DNA from: Anaerolineae bacterium
Lineage (GTDB): Bacteria > Chloroflexota > Anaerolineae > UBA1429
Assembly: GCA_016928125.1 (NCBI GenBank)
Contig: JAFGLK010000127.1
Location: forward strand, 1 to 19,529
Length of the DNA: 19,529 bases
Direction of reading: 5' to 3'
The notes under the pieces were generated by a model, which did not search any database, had not been told where the DNA came from, and saw nothing but the letters and a program-made list of their open reading frames with translations. The position numbers and the translations under genes were made by a program. Below, one piece after another: positions 6,653 to 15,700 of this stretch (its first letter is position 1; each line of letters starts with the position of its first letter).

Positions 6653-7660
6653 GTGGGCTTGACTTCGCGCGAACGGGTGATGCGTACCTGTCGCTTTGAG
6701 GGTGTGGATCGACCTGCCCGGGACGTGTGGACGCTGCCGGCAGCCTTTTTCGGGCGGGAAGAGGCCCTGCAGGCGCTGCTCGACGCCTATCCCCGCGATT
6801 TCGGCGACAGCGGCTTCCAGTCGCCCGAGGACGAGTCCCCCATGTACGAGCCTGGCTCCTGGACCGACGCCTGGGGCAGCACCTGGGTGAATATCCAGCG
6901 CGGCATGATCGGCGAGGTCAAGCGGCCAGCCCTCGATGACTGGTCCAAGCTCGATCGATGGCGGCCGCCCTACCATCTCCTGGGCAAGGGCTTTGAGGAG
7001 GTCAACCGGACCTGCGCCCAGAGCGACAAGTTCATCCTGCTGGGCCTGCCGCGGCCCTGGGAGCGGCTGCAATTCGTGCGCGGTCCCGAGAACGCCTATG
7101 TAGACCTGGCCTGGGGGCGACGTGAGATCCTGACCTTGCTCGAGATGATCCACGACTACTATATGCGGCACCTCGAGTACGTCGTGCGCACCGATGTGGA
7201 TGGGGTCTCATTTATGGATGACTGGGGCGCCAAGGATGCGCTGCTGATCTCGCCTGCCATGTGGGAGACCTATTTCAAGCCCCTCTACAAGGACTATGTC
7301 GAAATGGCCCACGCGCACGGCAAGCTGGCTTTCATGCATTCCGATGGTCATATCCTGGCCATCTACGAGCATTTGATCGAGATCGGCGTGGATGCGATCA
7401 ACTCCCAGCTGTTCACCATGCCGATCGAGGAGATCGGCGCGCGTTTCAAGGGCCGCATCACCTTCTGGGGCGAGCTCGACCGACAATACATCCTCCCGTT
7501 CGGCACCCCGCAGGACGTGCACGCCGCCGTCCAGCGCGTGAAGGATGCCCTGTGGGACGATCGTGGTGGCGTGATCGGCCAGGCTGAGTTCAACCAGGGC
7601 TACCCGCTGGAGAATATCCGCGCCTTCTTCGAGGCCTGGTGGGGCGAGCCAAAGCGATAG
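6653..7660 (+). CDS. uroporphyrinogen decarboxylase-like protein (COG0407 type)
   Basis: The 335-residue product resembles the UroD/MtaA superfamily, TIM barrels that include uroporphyrinogen decarboxylase and cobalamin-dependent methyltransferases. Family features are the N-terminal LTSRERVMRTCRFEGVDRP, DGVSFMDDWGAKDALLISP (about 184-202) with WETYFKPLYKDY after it, and LAFMHSDGHI (about 226-235). The N-terminal substrate motif of true HemE is absent. The HSDG segment lacks the Cys of the zinc-thiolate site of methyltransferases, so neither activity can be assigned. GTG 6653 with AGGGGG at 6641-6646 is the preferred start; TTG 6659 is possible, and a far-upstream ATG 6497 would run through the promoter. 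It heads a cluster of four metabolic genes. Confidence 0.85.
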   Translation: MGLTSRERVMRTCRFEGVDRPARDVWTLPAAFFGREEALQALLDAYPRDFGDSGFQSPEDESPMYEPGSWTDAWGSTWVNIQRGMIGEVKRPALDDWSKLDRWRPPYHLLGKGFEEVNRTCAQSDKFILLGLPRPWERLQFVRGPENAYVDLAWGRREILTLLEMIHDYYMRHLEYVVRTDVDGVSFMDDWGAKDALLISPAMWETYFKPLYKDYVEMAHAHGKLAFMHSDGHILAIYEHLIEIGVDAINSQLFTMPIEEIGARFKGRITFWGELDRQYILPFGTPQDVHAAVQRVKDALWDDRGGVIGQAEFNQGYPLENIRAFFEAWWGEPKR

Positions 7661-7687
7661 GGCGCTGCAGCGACGCAAGGAGTGCGC

Positions 7688-8857
7688 ATGGACTGGGAGA
7701 AGTTGCGGGCCGATTTCCCGGCGGCGAACCGGCATGTCTATCTGAATACCGCCGGTATTGGCATCACGCCTGCCCCGGTGACGGCCGAGATTCAGCGCCT
7801 CTTTGGCGAATGGAGCGCACAGGGGGCGACTACGCCCTCGTTTCGCCAGGAGGCTGGCGCGCTGGCTGCGGCCGCACGAGAGCGCGCCGCTCGGCTCTTT
7901 CATGCCTCGCCGCGGGAGCTGGCCTTCACCGGGCGCGTGGCCGAATCGCTGCATATCGTGATCGATGGCCTGCGCTGGTGCGAGGGCGATGAGATCGTCA
8001 CCAGCGACGAGGAGGTGCTCTACGCGCCGCTCTATCGCGTCGCGCAGGAGCATGGGGTCGTCGTTCGGCAGATGCGCCTTGAGCACGACCGCGCTGCCCT
8101 CCTCGAGCGCCTGGATGCGCTGCTCACTGCGCGCACGCGCTTGGTGTGGCTCTCCGATACCACCAACAAGACCGGCATTCATCTGCCTGCGCGCGCGATC
8201 TGCGATCTGGCGCACGCCCACGGCGCCCTGGTGATGTTCGATGGCGCCCAGACCGCGGGCCAGTTCCCCGTTGATCTGCAGGCCAGCGACTGCGATTTCT
8301 ACGCCATCACGGGCTACAAGTGGCTGCTGGGGCCCTATGGCTGCGGCCTGTGCTACATTCGCGAGGCGCTGCTGCCCGAGTTGCGCGCCTATAGGCTGGG
8401 GCACGCACGCCTGGACCACGCCCACAGCGCCTACGAGCAAGAGGATAGCGCCCTGGCTTTCGAGTTCGGGGTGCGCAACGTGATCCTGCGTATCGGCTAC
8501 GGCAAGGCCCTGGAGTATGTCGAGGCCCTTGGGCTGGAGGCGATCCATGCCCGCATGATGGCGCTGCGCGATCATCTTTGGCGTGGCCTCGATGCGCTTG
8601 AGGGCGTGCGTATCGCCAGCCCCGCCGATCCCGACCTCAACAGCGCCATCACCTGCGTCCTTCTGCCGGGCATCGATCCCGCCGAGGCCGTGGCCGCAGC
8701 CTGGGAGGCGAACATCGTCATCGTGCCCACCGAGATCCCCACCGGGCGGCCCGATCTGCGCGGGGTGCGCATCTCGCCCGCGTTCTACAACACCGAGGAG
8801 GATCTCGACCGCCTGCTGCAACTGCTTCAGGATCTACTCGTGAGCGCGCGCCGATGA
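7688..8857 (+). CDS. class V aminotransferase-fold PLP enzyme
   Basis: The 389-residue product belongs to fold-type I class V PLP enzymes (isopenicillin N epimerase / cysteine desulfurase-like). It begins with VYLNTAGIGITPAPV. It has SDTTNKTGIHLP (about 156-167), the PLP aspartate in VMFDGAQTAGQFPVD (Asp185, Gln188), and the Schiff-base lysine in AITGYKWLLGPYG (Lys211). The C terminus has GVRISPAFYNTEEDLDRLL. The active-site Cys context of SufS is not seen, so a cysteine desulfurase role is unlikely; transamination, epimerisation or lyase chemistry remain open. ATG 7688 has AAGGAG at 7677-7682; GTG 7682 overlaps that site. The 27-bp gap from the UroD-like gene indicates an operon. Confidence 0.88.
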   Translation: MDWEKLRADFPAANRHVYLNTAGIGITPAPVTAEIQRLFGEWSAQGATTPSFRQEAGALAAAARERAARLFHASPRELAFTGRVAESLHIVIDGLRWCEGDEIVTSDEEVLYAPLYRVAQEHGVVVRQMRLEHDRAALLERLDALLTARTRLVWLSDTTNKTGIHLPARAICDLAHAHGALVMFDGAQTAGQFPVDLQASDCDFYAITGYKWLLGPYGCGLCYIREALLPELRAYRLGHARLDHAHSAYEQEDSALAFEFGVRNVILRIGYGKALEYVEALGLEAIHARMMALRDHLWRGLDALEGVRIASPADPDLNSAITCVLLPGIDPAEAVAAAWEANIVIVPTEIPTGRPDLRGVRISPAFYNTEEDLDRLLQLLQDLLVSARR

Positions 8858-8888
8858 GGGCCAGCATGCGCGGAATGAGGAGGCCGCC

Positions 8889-10103
8889 ATGGCAGAAGTG
8901 ATCTATTCGGGAGAGCGACTGATCGACGGCACAGGTGCAAAGCCGTTGCAGTCCCCCTATGTGGTGGTTGAGGCGGGCCGGATCGCGCAGATCGGCTCGG
9001 GGGAGCCTCCAGAGGATCTCGCCGCAGGGGTGCAGCGCTGCCACTTTGCCGGCGCCACCCTCATCCCGGGCCTGATCGATGCGCATGTGCATCTGGCCTT
9101 AGGCCTGTCGGAGAGCGACGGAGTGAGAGCCGACAACGACCCACTGCGGTTGAGCTACCTCGCCGCCCGCGCGGCGCGCGAGGCCTTGCGCGTCGGCGTG
9201 ACCACGGTGGCTGATTGCGGCGCGCGAGATGGCGTCACCCTACGCCTGCGCGACGCCATTGCCCGTGGGGATGTGCCAGGCGCCAGGATCTGGGCCTGTG
9301 GCACCTGGCTTACGGTGACCAATGGCCATGGCTATTTCTGGACTGAGTGGGGCCTGGACAACGCCGACGAACTCCGTAAAGGCGTGCGCCAGATGGTCTG
9401 GGAGGGGGCCGATTTCATCAAGATCATGGCCTCCGGCGGCACGACCCAGGGGGAGAGGACCAATCGCCGCCGCGCCCAGTACTCGGTGGCCGAGCTCCGC
9501 GCGGCGGTGGAGGACGCCCATCGCCTGAACAAGCGGGTCCACTGCCACGCCAACGCCGCTGAGGCGTTGCGCCACTGCATCGAGGCCGGCGTCGACGTGG
9601 TCGAGCACTGCAACTGGCTGGGCATCCAGGATGGCACCATCGACTATGATGAGGAGAGCGTGCGGTTGGGTGCTCGCAAGGGCATCTACGCTGGGATCAA
9701 CACGGGGGGCATCTTTGGGCCCTTGAACGCCCGCGACGGCTGTGCCCAGGAGTGGGGCGACCTGACGCGCTGGGATCTGATGCGGCGCATGCAGGCGGCA
9801 GGGATGTCGATCTTTATCAATACCGATGCGACGGCCAACCAGATCGCCGAGCTTCCCCGGGTGATGGCGCGTATGGTGGCTGAGGGCAAGGCCGACGCGC
9901 TGGAGACGCTCCAGATGGCGACCCTCGTGCCGGCCCAGGCTCTAGGTTTGGGGGATACGCTCGGCTCTGTGGAGGTGGGCAAGTGGGCGGATATGGTCAT
10001 CTTGTCGGATGATCCCTTGAGCGACATGTCCGCCGTGACCCGGCCGGGGGCCGTCATCAAAGAGGGGCGCATCGTTGTGCGAGACGGGGTTGTTCTGAGC
10101 TAA
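8889..10103 (+). CDS. metal-dependent amidohydrolase (COG1228, Xaa-Pro dipeptidase/imidazolonepropionase-like)
   Basis: The 404-residue product has the amidohydrolase superfamily layout: an N-terminal beta part (about 1-55, YSGERLIDGTGAKPL), a TIM barrel, and a returning C-terminal beta part (LGSVEVGKWADMVIL). Metal ligands visible are His66 and His68 in LIDAHVHL, Lys178 in FIKIMASGGT (likely the carboxylated bridge), His220 in VHCHANAAEA, His240 in VVEHCNW and Asp313 in INTDA. The family hydrolyses cyclic amides, N-acyl groups or dipeptides; the substrate is not predictable here. ATG 8889 has GAGGAGG at 8877-8883, and the gap from the PLP gene is 31 bp. No signal peptide is seen, so it is probably cytoplasmic. 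Confidence 0.9.
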   Translation: MAEVIYSGERLIDGTGAKPLQSPYVVVEAGRIAQIGSGEPPEDLAAGVQRCHFAGATLIPGLIDAHVHLALGLSESDGVRADNDPLRLSYLAARAAREALRVGVTTVADCGARDGVTLRLRDAIARGDVPGARIWACGTWLTVTNGHGYFWTEWGLDNADELRKGVRQMVWEGADFIKIMASGGTTQGERTNRRRAQYSVAELRAAVEDAHRLNKRVHCHANAAEALRHCIEAGVDVVEHCNWLGIQDGTIDYDEESVRLGARKGIYAGINTGGIFGPLNARDGCAQEWGDLTRWDLMRRMQAAGMSIFINTDATANQIAELPRVMARMVAEGKADALETLQMATLVPAQALGLGDTLGSVEVGKWADMVILSDDPLSDMSAVTRPGAVIKEGRIVVRDGVVLS

Positions 10104-10139
10104 AGGGCGAGGCGCCCTGGCGCTGAGGCCACCTCAGCG
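10104..10139 (+). repeat. tandem perfect hairpins inside the metabolic operon
   Basis: AGGGCG (10104-10109) pairs with CGCCCT (10113-10118) around an AGG loop. Two bases later CGCTGAGG (10121-10128) pairs with CCTCAGCG (10132-10139) around a CCA loop. Both stems are perfect (6 and 8 bp) and GC-rich. There is no T-run, so they are better explained as mRNA-stabilising or partially terminating elements between the amidohydrolase stop and the next ribosome binding site (GGAGG, 10165-10169). Confidence 0.7.
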
Positions 10140-10175
10140 GGCCCAGCAGGATAGCTGTCGTATGGGAGGGCTATG

Positions 10176-11627
10176 ATGGCGAAACTTGCGGTCAAGATCG
10201 TGGACAAGGCCACCGGGGAGCCCGTCGAGGCGCGCGCCCAGGTGCTGGCCTCCAGCGGCCAGTTTCTGCATCCTCATGACGCGCTCCTCAAGGTAGGGCC
10301 GGGGCTGCCCTTCTTTTACACTCATGGTGACTTCTCGCTGGAGGCGCCGGTCGGTCTCACGCGCGTGCTCGTGGAGCGGGGCACCGAGTATGTGCCCGCT
10401 CAGCTCGAGGTCGAGATGCCTGCTCAGGGCGCCCTGGCTCTGGATGTCGAGCTGGAGCGTTGGACGGTCTTGGGCGCCCAAGGCTGGCATCCCGGCAACA
10501 CGCACATCCACTATGATGAACATGAGAGCCGGCCCGATGAGCGGCTGCACCTGGACCCGCGGGTCGAGGATTTGCGGGTGACCGCGATCAGCATCCTCCG
10601 TCGTTGGGATCTGGAGTATGCCAGCAACAAGTATGCGCCCGGCGTGCTGAACGACTTTTGTAGTGCGCACCACCATGTCGAATGCGGCGAGGAGAACCGG
10701 CACAATGCGCCGGGCGGCTTCGGCCACATTGGCTATGGCCACATCATGCTTCTGCGGATACGCGAGGTGGTGCAGCCCGTCAGCCGCGGATTCTTGGTCG
10801 ACGATCTCGATCCCGACTATCCGCCCCTCTGCCACGCCTGCGATCAAGCCCATCGGCAGGGCGGCATCGTCATCTGGTGTCACAATGGCAAAGGCATGGA
10901 AGCACCCGTGGCCGCCGCGCTCGGCAAGCTGGATGCCTTTAACCTGTTCGACCCCTACTGGACCGATCCCGAGTATCGCATCTGGTATGAGATGCTCAAC
11001 TGCGGATTCCGTTTGCCCGCCTCCACCGGCTCGGACTGGTTCATTTGCTCCGGCAATCGCGTCTATGCCGATACCGCAGGGCCTTTCTCGTACGAGCGCT
11101 GGATCGAGGCGCTGCAAGGCGGGCACAGTTTCATCACCAACGGGCCGGCGCTCTTTCTCACCGTGGACGGCCAAGGGCCCGGAGCGACGCTGGAAACGCA
11201 ACCAGGGGCGCCTGTCTCGGTGTGGGTGGCGTGGGAGTCGCACTATGCGGTGCGGCGGGTCGAGGTGATCTGGAATGGCCGCGCCATCGCGGCGGAGAGC
11301 TATGGGCCCGGCGTGACGCGCGGTACCCTTGAGACGGAATGGAGCGTGCCCTCGGACGGGTGGCTCGCGGCGCGGCTGGGCAGCACGAGCCGAGATAGCT
11401 ACTTTCAGCCCATCTATGCCCATACCGGTCCCGTCTATGTGCACGCTGGCCGTGCGCCGGTCGAACGGCCAGCAGCGGCAGCGCAATTCGAGGGCGCCAT
11501 CGAGCGGTCGCTCGACTGGGTGGCGCACCAGGCCAAGTTCCGCTCAGCAGCGCAGCGCCAGGAGATCATACAGCTCTTCCGACAGGGCCAGAGCGTCTAC
11601 AGCAAGCTCCTTCGTGGTTCAGCCTGA
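10176..11627 (+). CDS. CehA/McbA-like PHP-type metallohydrolase
   Basis: The 483-residue product resembles the CehA/McbA family, PHP-fold metallohydrolases first described for carbamate ester hydrolysis. An N-terminal beta-sandwich-like part (about 1-100) begins with KIVDKATGEPVEARAQVLA, like a carboxypeptidase regulatory domain. The metal-binding part has HPGNTHIHYDEH (His110, His112), IVIWCHNGKG, PASTGSDWF and the family's HSFITNGPALF near the end. A C-terminal beta domain follows. ATG 10176 has GGAGG (10165-10169) with a 6-base spacer; an adjacent ATG 10173 is the alternative. It is the last gene of the cluster, 72 bp after the amidohydrolase. Its stop overlaps the stop of the convergent phosphatase gene. 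The substrate is unknown. Confidence 0.82.
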   Translation: MAKLAVKIVDKATGEPVEARAQVLASSGQFLHPHDALLKVGPGLPFFYTHGDFSLEAPVGLTRVLVERGTEYVPAQLEVEMPAQGALALDVELERWTVLGAQGWHPGNTHIHYDEHESRPDERLHLDPRVEDLRVTAISILRRWDLEYASNKYAPGVLNDFCSAHHHVECGEENRHNAPGGFGHIGYGHIMLLRIREVVQPVSRGFLVDDLDPDYPPLCHACDQAHRQGGIVIWCHNGKGMEAPVAAALGKLDAFNLFDPYWTDPEYRIWYEMLNCGFRLPASTGSDWFICSGNRVYADTAGPFSYERWIEALQGGHSFITNGPALFLTVDGQGPGATLETQPGAPVSVWVAWESHYAVRRVEVIWNGRAIAAESYGPGVTRGTLETEWSVPSDGWLAARLGSTSRDSYFQPIYAHTGPVYVHAGRAPVERPAAAAQFEGAIERSLDWVAHQAKFRSAAQRQEIIQLFRQGQSVYSKLLRGSA

Positions 11628-11634
11628 AGGGCTT
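11604..11634. terminator. hairpin spanning both stop codons of convergent genes
   Basis: AAGC-CCTTC (11604-11607 and 11609-11613, one bulged T) pairs with GAAGG-GCTT (11626-11634) around a 12-base loop. Within it, TTCAG-C-CTGAA (11618-11628) is an inverted repeat that contains the TGA stop of the CehA-like gene (+) and the TGA stop of the phosphatase gene (-). There is no T-run, so any terminator function is tentative; no other terminator separates the two operons. Confidence 0.4.
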
Positions 11635-12770
11635 GAGAGTCCGCGCCTAAGCAGCGCCAGGGTCATGTCATCTTTTGGACCGCCACCCGCGAACGCGAGG
11701 ACATCGTCCATGAGCTCCGCGACGATCTGCTGCGCAGGCAATGCCAGCCGCGCCGTGACCATCCGCAGGAGACGCTGCTCACCATAAGGGCCTTGCTCAT
11801 CGTTCTGGGCCTCGATGATACCATCGGTGTAGAGCACCAGCGCATCGCCTGGGGCCAACTCGACCGCTTTCTCCTGGCACTCTTCCTCGAGGATCCCCAA
11901 CGGCACGCCCGTCCTGCCCAGGGGGCGAGGCGGCCCCGCGTCCCCTGACAGAAGCAGATAGGGCGGGCAGTGCCCAGCGTTGCAGTAGGTCAGCGAGCCC
12001 GACGCCAGCTCTATGACGCCATAGAAGACGGTCACAAACTGAGAGGCGCCCGTATCCGCCAGAAGGCGCCGGTTGACGGCCTGCAACACCTGAGCGGGCC
12101 TGCCGGGCTGCTCGGCGGCATAGGTGCGGATGAGGCCCCAGGTCAGCGCCATATAGAGCGCCGCGGCCACGCCCTTGTCGACCACGTCTGCCACCAGGAT
12201 CCCGAGCCGACCGCCCTCGAGCGGGATGACGTCGTAATAATCGCCAGAGGTCTCGCTTGCGGGTCGCAGTGTCATGGCCAGGTCCCATCCTGCGATGTGT
12301 GGGAGCCCACGGGGCAGAAAGCTGGCCTGAACCTGCCCCGCCAGGGATAGCTCTCGCGCCATCCTCTCATTCGCTTCCTGAAGCTGTCTCTGAAGTCGGC
12401 GCAGCGAGAGATGGGTCTCGATGCGCGCCAGCACCTCCTCCACCTGGAATGGCTTGGTAACATAGTCCACGCCGCCTGCCGCAAAGGCCTTGATCTTGTC
12501 CTGGGTGGCGTCCAGGGCGCTAAGGAAAATGATCGGGATCCCCCGCGTGCTGGCCTCTGCCTTGAGTCGTTCACAAACCTCATAGCCGGTCATGCCGGGC
12601 ATTCTGATGTCCAGCAGGATCAGATCCGGCGGCTGGGCGTGCACGGCGGCCAAAGCCAGTGCCCCCTCAGGTACTGGGCGCGCACGGTAGCCATGCTCGT
12701 GCAGTATCTGGGCCAACAGGCGCAAGTTCGCCGGGGTATCGTCCACGATAAGAATGTCGCCCTTGGGCAT
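11619..12770 (-). CDS. response regulator with PP2C-type (RsbU/SpoIIE-like) phosphatase output
   Basis: The 383-residue product starts with a receiver domain (about 1-120). It has acidic Asp10/Asp11 in DILIVDDTP, phosphoacceptor Asp54 in LLDIRMPGMTGYE, Ser84 and Lys106 in VTKPF. A helical linker (about 120-150) leads to a PPM/SpoIIE phosphatase domain with GDYYD (176-180), LVADVVDKGVAAALYMA (metal ligand Asp195), CNAGHCPP, VLYTDGIIEA (Asp316) and KDDMTLALLR (Asp367/368). Such proteins dephosphorylate STAS antagonists to free them to bind an anti-sigma kinase. ATG 12770 has a GGAGAGGG site just before it; longer in-frame starts would overlap the upstream kinase. Only 16 bp separate it from the hybrid kinase, so the two are co-expressed. 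Confidence 0.95.
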   Translation of the reverse strand: MPKGDILIVDDTPANLRLLAQILHEHGYRARPVPEGALALAAVHAQPPDLILLDIRMPGMTGYEVCERLKAEASTRGIPIIFLSALDATQDKIKAFAAGGVDYVTKPFQVEEVLARIETHLSLRRLQRQLQEANERMARELSLAGQVQASFLPRGLPHIAGWDLAMTLRPASETSGDYYDVIPLEGGRLGILVADVVDKGVAAALYMALTWGLIRTYAAEQPGRPAQVLQAVNRRLLADTGASQFVTVFYGVIELASGSLTYCNAGHCPPYLLLSGDAGPPRPLGRTGVPLGILEEECQEKAVELAPGDALVLYTDGIIEAQNDEQGPYGEQRLLRMVTARLALPAQQIVAELMDDVLAFAGGGPKDDMTLALLRRGLSSPSG

Positions 12771-12786
12771 GTCCCTCTCCGCCACG

Positions 12787-15700
12787 CTAGCTTTCAGCGC
12801 GCTGTTCGGCCTCGTCGAGCCAGCCAAGCAGCTTCCCATACTCGAATTCCTGGGCCAGCCTGGAGAGCCCCTCTGCCAGCGCTGCGTCGCTCCCATGCAC
12901 CTCCGCAATCAGATCCTGAATGCGATCCCATTCGGCCGCGACGACCGCTGCGCGCAGCGCCGAGCGCCAGGCGGCGGGACGGGCTGCTAGCGCCTCGGGA
13001 CCTGGCCCGCCCTCGCGTGCCAACCCAGGGCCGCCCTCAGACTCGGCCGGGGCGCTTTCCGAGGTGAAGCGCAGCCCGAGATGTCGGCTCAGCATGGCGT
13101 AGATCTCTTCAGCGCGAAAGGGCTTGCGCACCACATCGTCGCACCCGCCTTTGAGGATGCGCCGGGCATCCTCCTCAAAGGCGGAGGCGGTCAAGGCGAC
13201 GATGATGGTCTCCTCACCCCCAGGCCCCGATCGGATCCGTCGGGTGGCCTCATAGCCGTCCATCACCGGCATACGCATGTCCATCCAGATCAGGTGGGGC
13301 CGCCACTTCTGCCACAATTCGACCGCCTCTTTTCCATTGCGCGCTGTGCGCACCTCAAGGCCCTGTGGGGGCGAGTCGAGGCTGGTGAGCAGCTTGGCCA
13401 GAAGCTGACGATTGGCCTCGCGATCCTCCACCACCAGCGTCCGGTAGACCGGCTGGCCCGGCTCTAGCCCCACGATCCGGGCCGGGGTCTGATCTATCTC
13501 CGGTCCGAGGGCCTGGTCGAGTTCAGCCAATATGTCCAACGAGAAGGTGCTGCCCCGGCCAGGCTCGCTGGTAACCGTCAGGTGGCCGTCCATCAACTGC
13601 ACGAATTGCAGGCTGATGGCGAGGCCCAGTCCGGTGCCCTCTTGCGAGGCCAGACCGCTGCTCGCCTGTACAAACGGTTCGAACAGCCGATCCAGTTCGT
13701 CGGGCGCCATGCCCGGCCCCGTATCTCGAACCTCAAACCGCAGCCTGATGCTCCCTGACGCGCCAAGCGGCGCCTCATCCGCATCTCCCCTCACGGTCAC
13801 GTCGCCCTGCGCCGTGAATTTGATGGCGTTGTCTATCAGGTTGATCAGAACTTGCTTGAGCTTGCCTTCGTCGGTTCGCACCAAGCGAGGCACTCGACTG
13901 GAACGCTCGAAATCGAGGTTCACCCCCTTGTCCTCAGCGCGCAGAGCAAACATGGCTTGCAGGTCGGCGAGCATCTGGTGCAGATCAAAGCCGTTCACCT
14001 CAAGGGTGGCGCGCCCGGCCTCGATCTTGGACATCTCGAGCACCTGGTTGATCAGCCGCAGCAAATGCTCGCCGCTTGAGTTGATGATCCCTAGATTCTC
14101 CCGCTGGTCCGAGGTGAGACTCGGCTCCTGACGAAGCAATTGCGCAAAGCCCAAGATGGCATTCAGCGGGGTGCGTAGTTCGTGGCTCATGTTGGCCAGA
14201 AAGATGCTCTTGGCCCGATTGGCCGCCTCTGCGTCCTCCTTGGCGCGGCGCAACTCCTCCTCCGCCCGCTTGCGCTCGGTGATGTCCTCGAGGCTGCCTT
14301 CGTAGTAGAGCACCTGTCCAGCCTGATCCCGCACAGCGCGCGCCGTGTCGCTCACCCAGATGGCCGTGCCGTCTACACGGCGAAGCTGCATCTCAAAGTT
14401 GCGCACCACCCCCTCACGGGCCATCAGTCTTTGCCAAAGCTCGCGCATCTTGGGATCGACCCATACATGCCCCACACTCTCAGACAGCACGGTCTCGCGG
14501 TCCGGGTAGCCCAGCATCTGCACCGCGGCGAGATTGAAATCGCGGACGTGGCCATCCGGGGTGGTGCGATAAAGCCCCACCGGCACCCCGTCGAACAGGG
14601 TGCGATAGCGCTCCTCGCTCTGGCGCAACCGGGCTGTACGCTCCTCGACCAGCTCCTCCAGGTGCTGCTGATACTCCTGCAGGGCCTGCTCGGCCTGTTT
14701 GCGCTCGGTGATGTCCTCGAGGCTGCCCTCATAGTAGGCCGGGAACCCTTGTGCATCGCGCGCGGCGCGCAAGGTCAGATTCACCCAGATGATCGCGCCG
14801 TCGCGCCGTCGCAGGCGGGTCTCAAAGTCGCGCAATATACCCGCCTCTTCCACCCGGTCTCTCAGCATCTGCCGGTCTTTTGGATCTAGATAGAGATCGG
14901 TCGCGTTAGTCGCCAAAAGGGCCTCTCTGCTTGGATAGCCCAGCATCTCGACCATCGCCGGGTTGATGGTGAGCATCTGACCGGACGGCGTCGTGCGGTA
15001 GAGACCCAACGGAATGCCCTCAAAGAGCGAGCGGTAGCGCTCCTCGCTCTGACGCAACCTGGCCGTGCGCTCGGCCACCAGTTCCTCAAGGCGCTCTTGA
15101 TACGCTCGCAGCTCGGCCTCGACCCGCCTGCGCTCGTCGATCTCGCGCTGAGCCCGGTCGTAGAGGCGCGCGTTCTCCACAGCGACGGCTGCCTGGCTGG
15201 CGATGGTCTCCAGCAGCAGTTGATGGGTCTGGTCATGTACATCGGGGATCGAATAGTGCTGCACAATGATCACCCCGATCGCTCGCTCGCCGATGAGCAT
15301 CGGCACGGCCAGAAACGAGGCTGGCAAGGTGCCCACCAGTGGGATCCCTAGAGCCTGCAGGCCCTCCATCACGTCGTGCCCGAGCAGGACCGACTGGCGG
15401 TTCTTGAGCACATAGCCCGTCACGCCGGTATCCACCGGGTAGCGCGAGCCGGGCGGGATGTCATCCGGCCGATTGCTGAAAGCGCACTCGAAAGTTTCGG
15501 CCTCCGGATCGCGCAACATGATGAGCATATGCTCCGCGTACATCACCCGACGCGTCTGCTCGTAGATGAGAGGCAGCAACGCCTCGATGCGCAAGGTGGA
15601 CGACAGGGCCTTGCCCACCTCGGTCAAAGCGGTCAATTCGGCGACGCGTCGTTCCGCTTCACCGTAGAGCCGGGCATTCTCGATGGCAACGGCAGCCTGT

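Noticed and set aside
6653..7660. HemE, true uroporphyrinogen decarboxylase
   Set aside because: The N-terminal substrate-binding motif of HemE is missing, and no other heme genes are nearby.
7208..8821. 537-residue open frame on the - strand
   Set aside because: It lies opposite the UroD-like and PLP enzyme genes, which have clear motifs and ribosome binding sites. Its composition is that of an antisense frame in GC-rich coding DNA and no domain is recognisable.
7688..8857. SufS/IscS cysteine desulfurase
   Set aside because: The catalytic Cys loop and its usual context were not found, and no iron-sulfur assembly genes are adjacent.
10134..11528. 464-residue open frame on the - strand
   Set aside because: Fully antisense to the CehA/McbA-like gene, with no ribosome binding site or recognisable motif; a third-position GC artefact.
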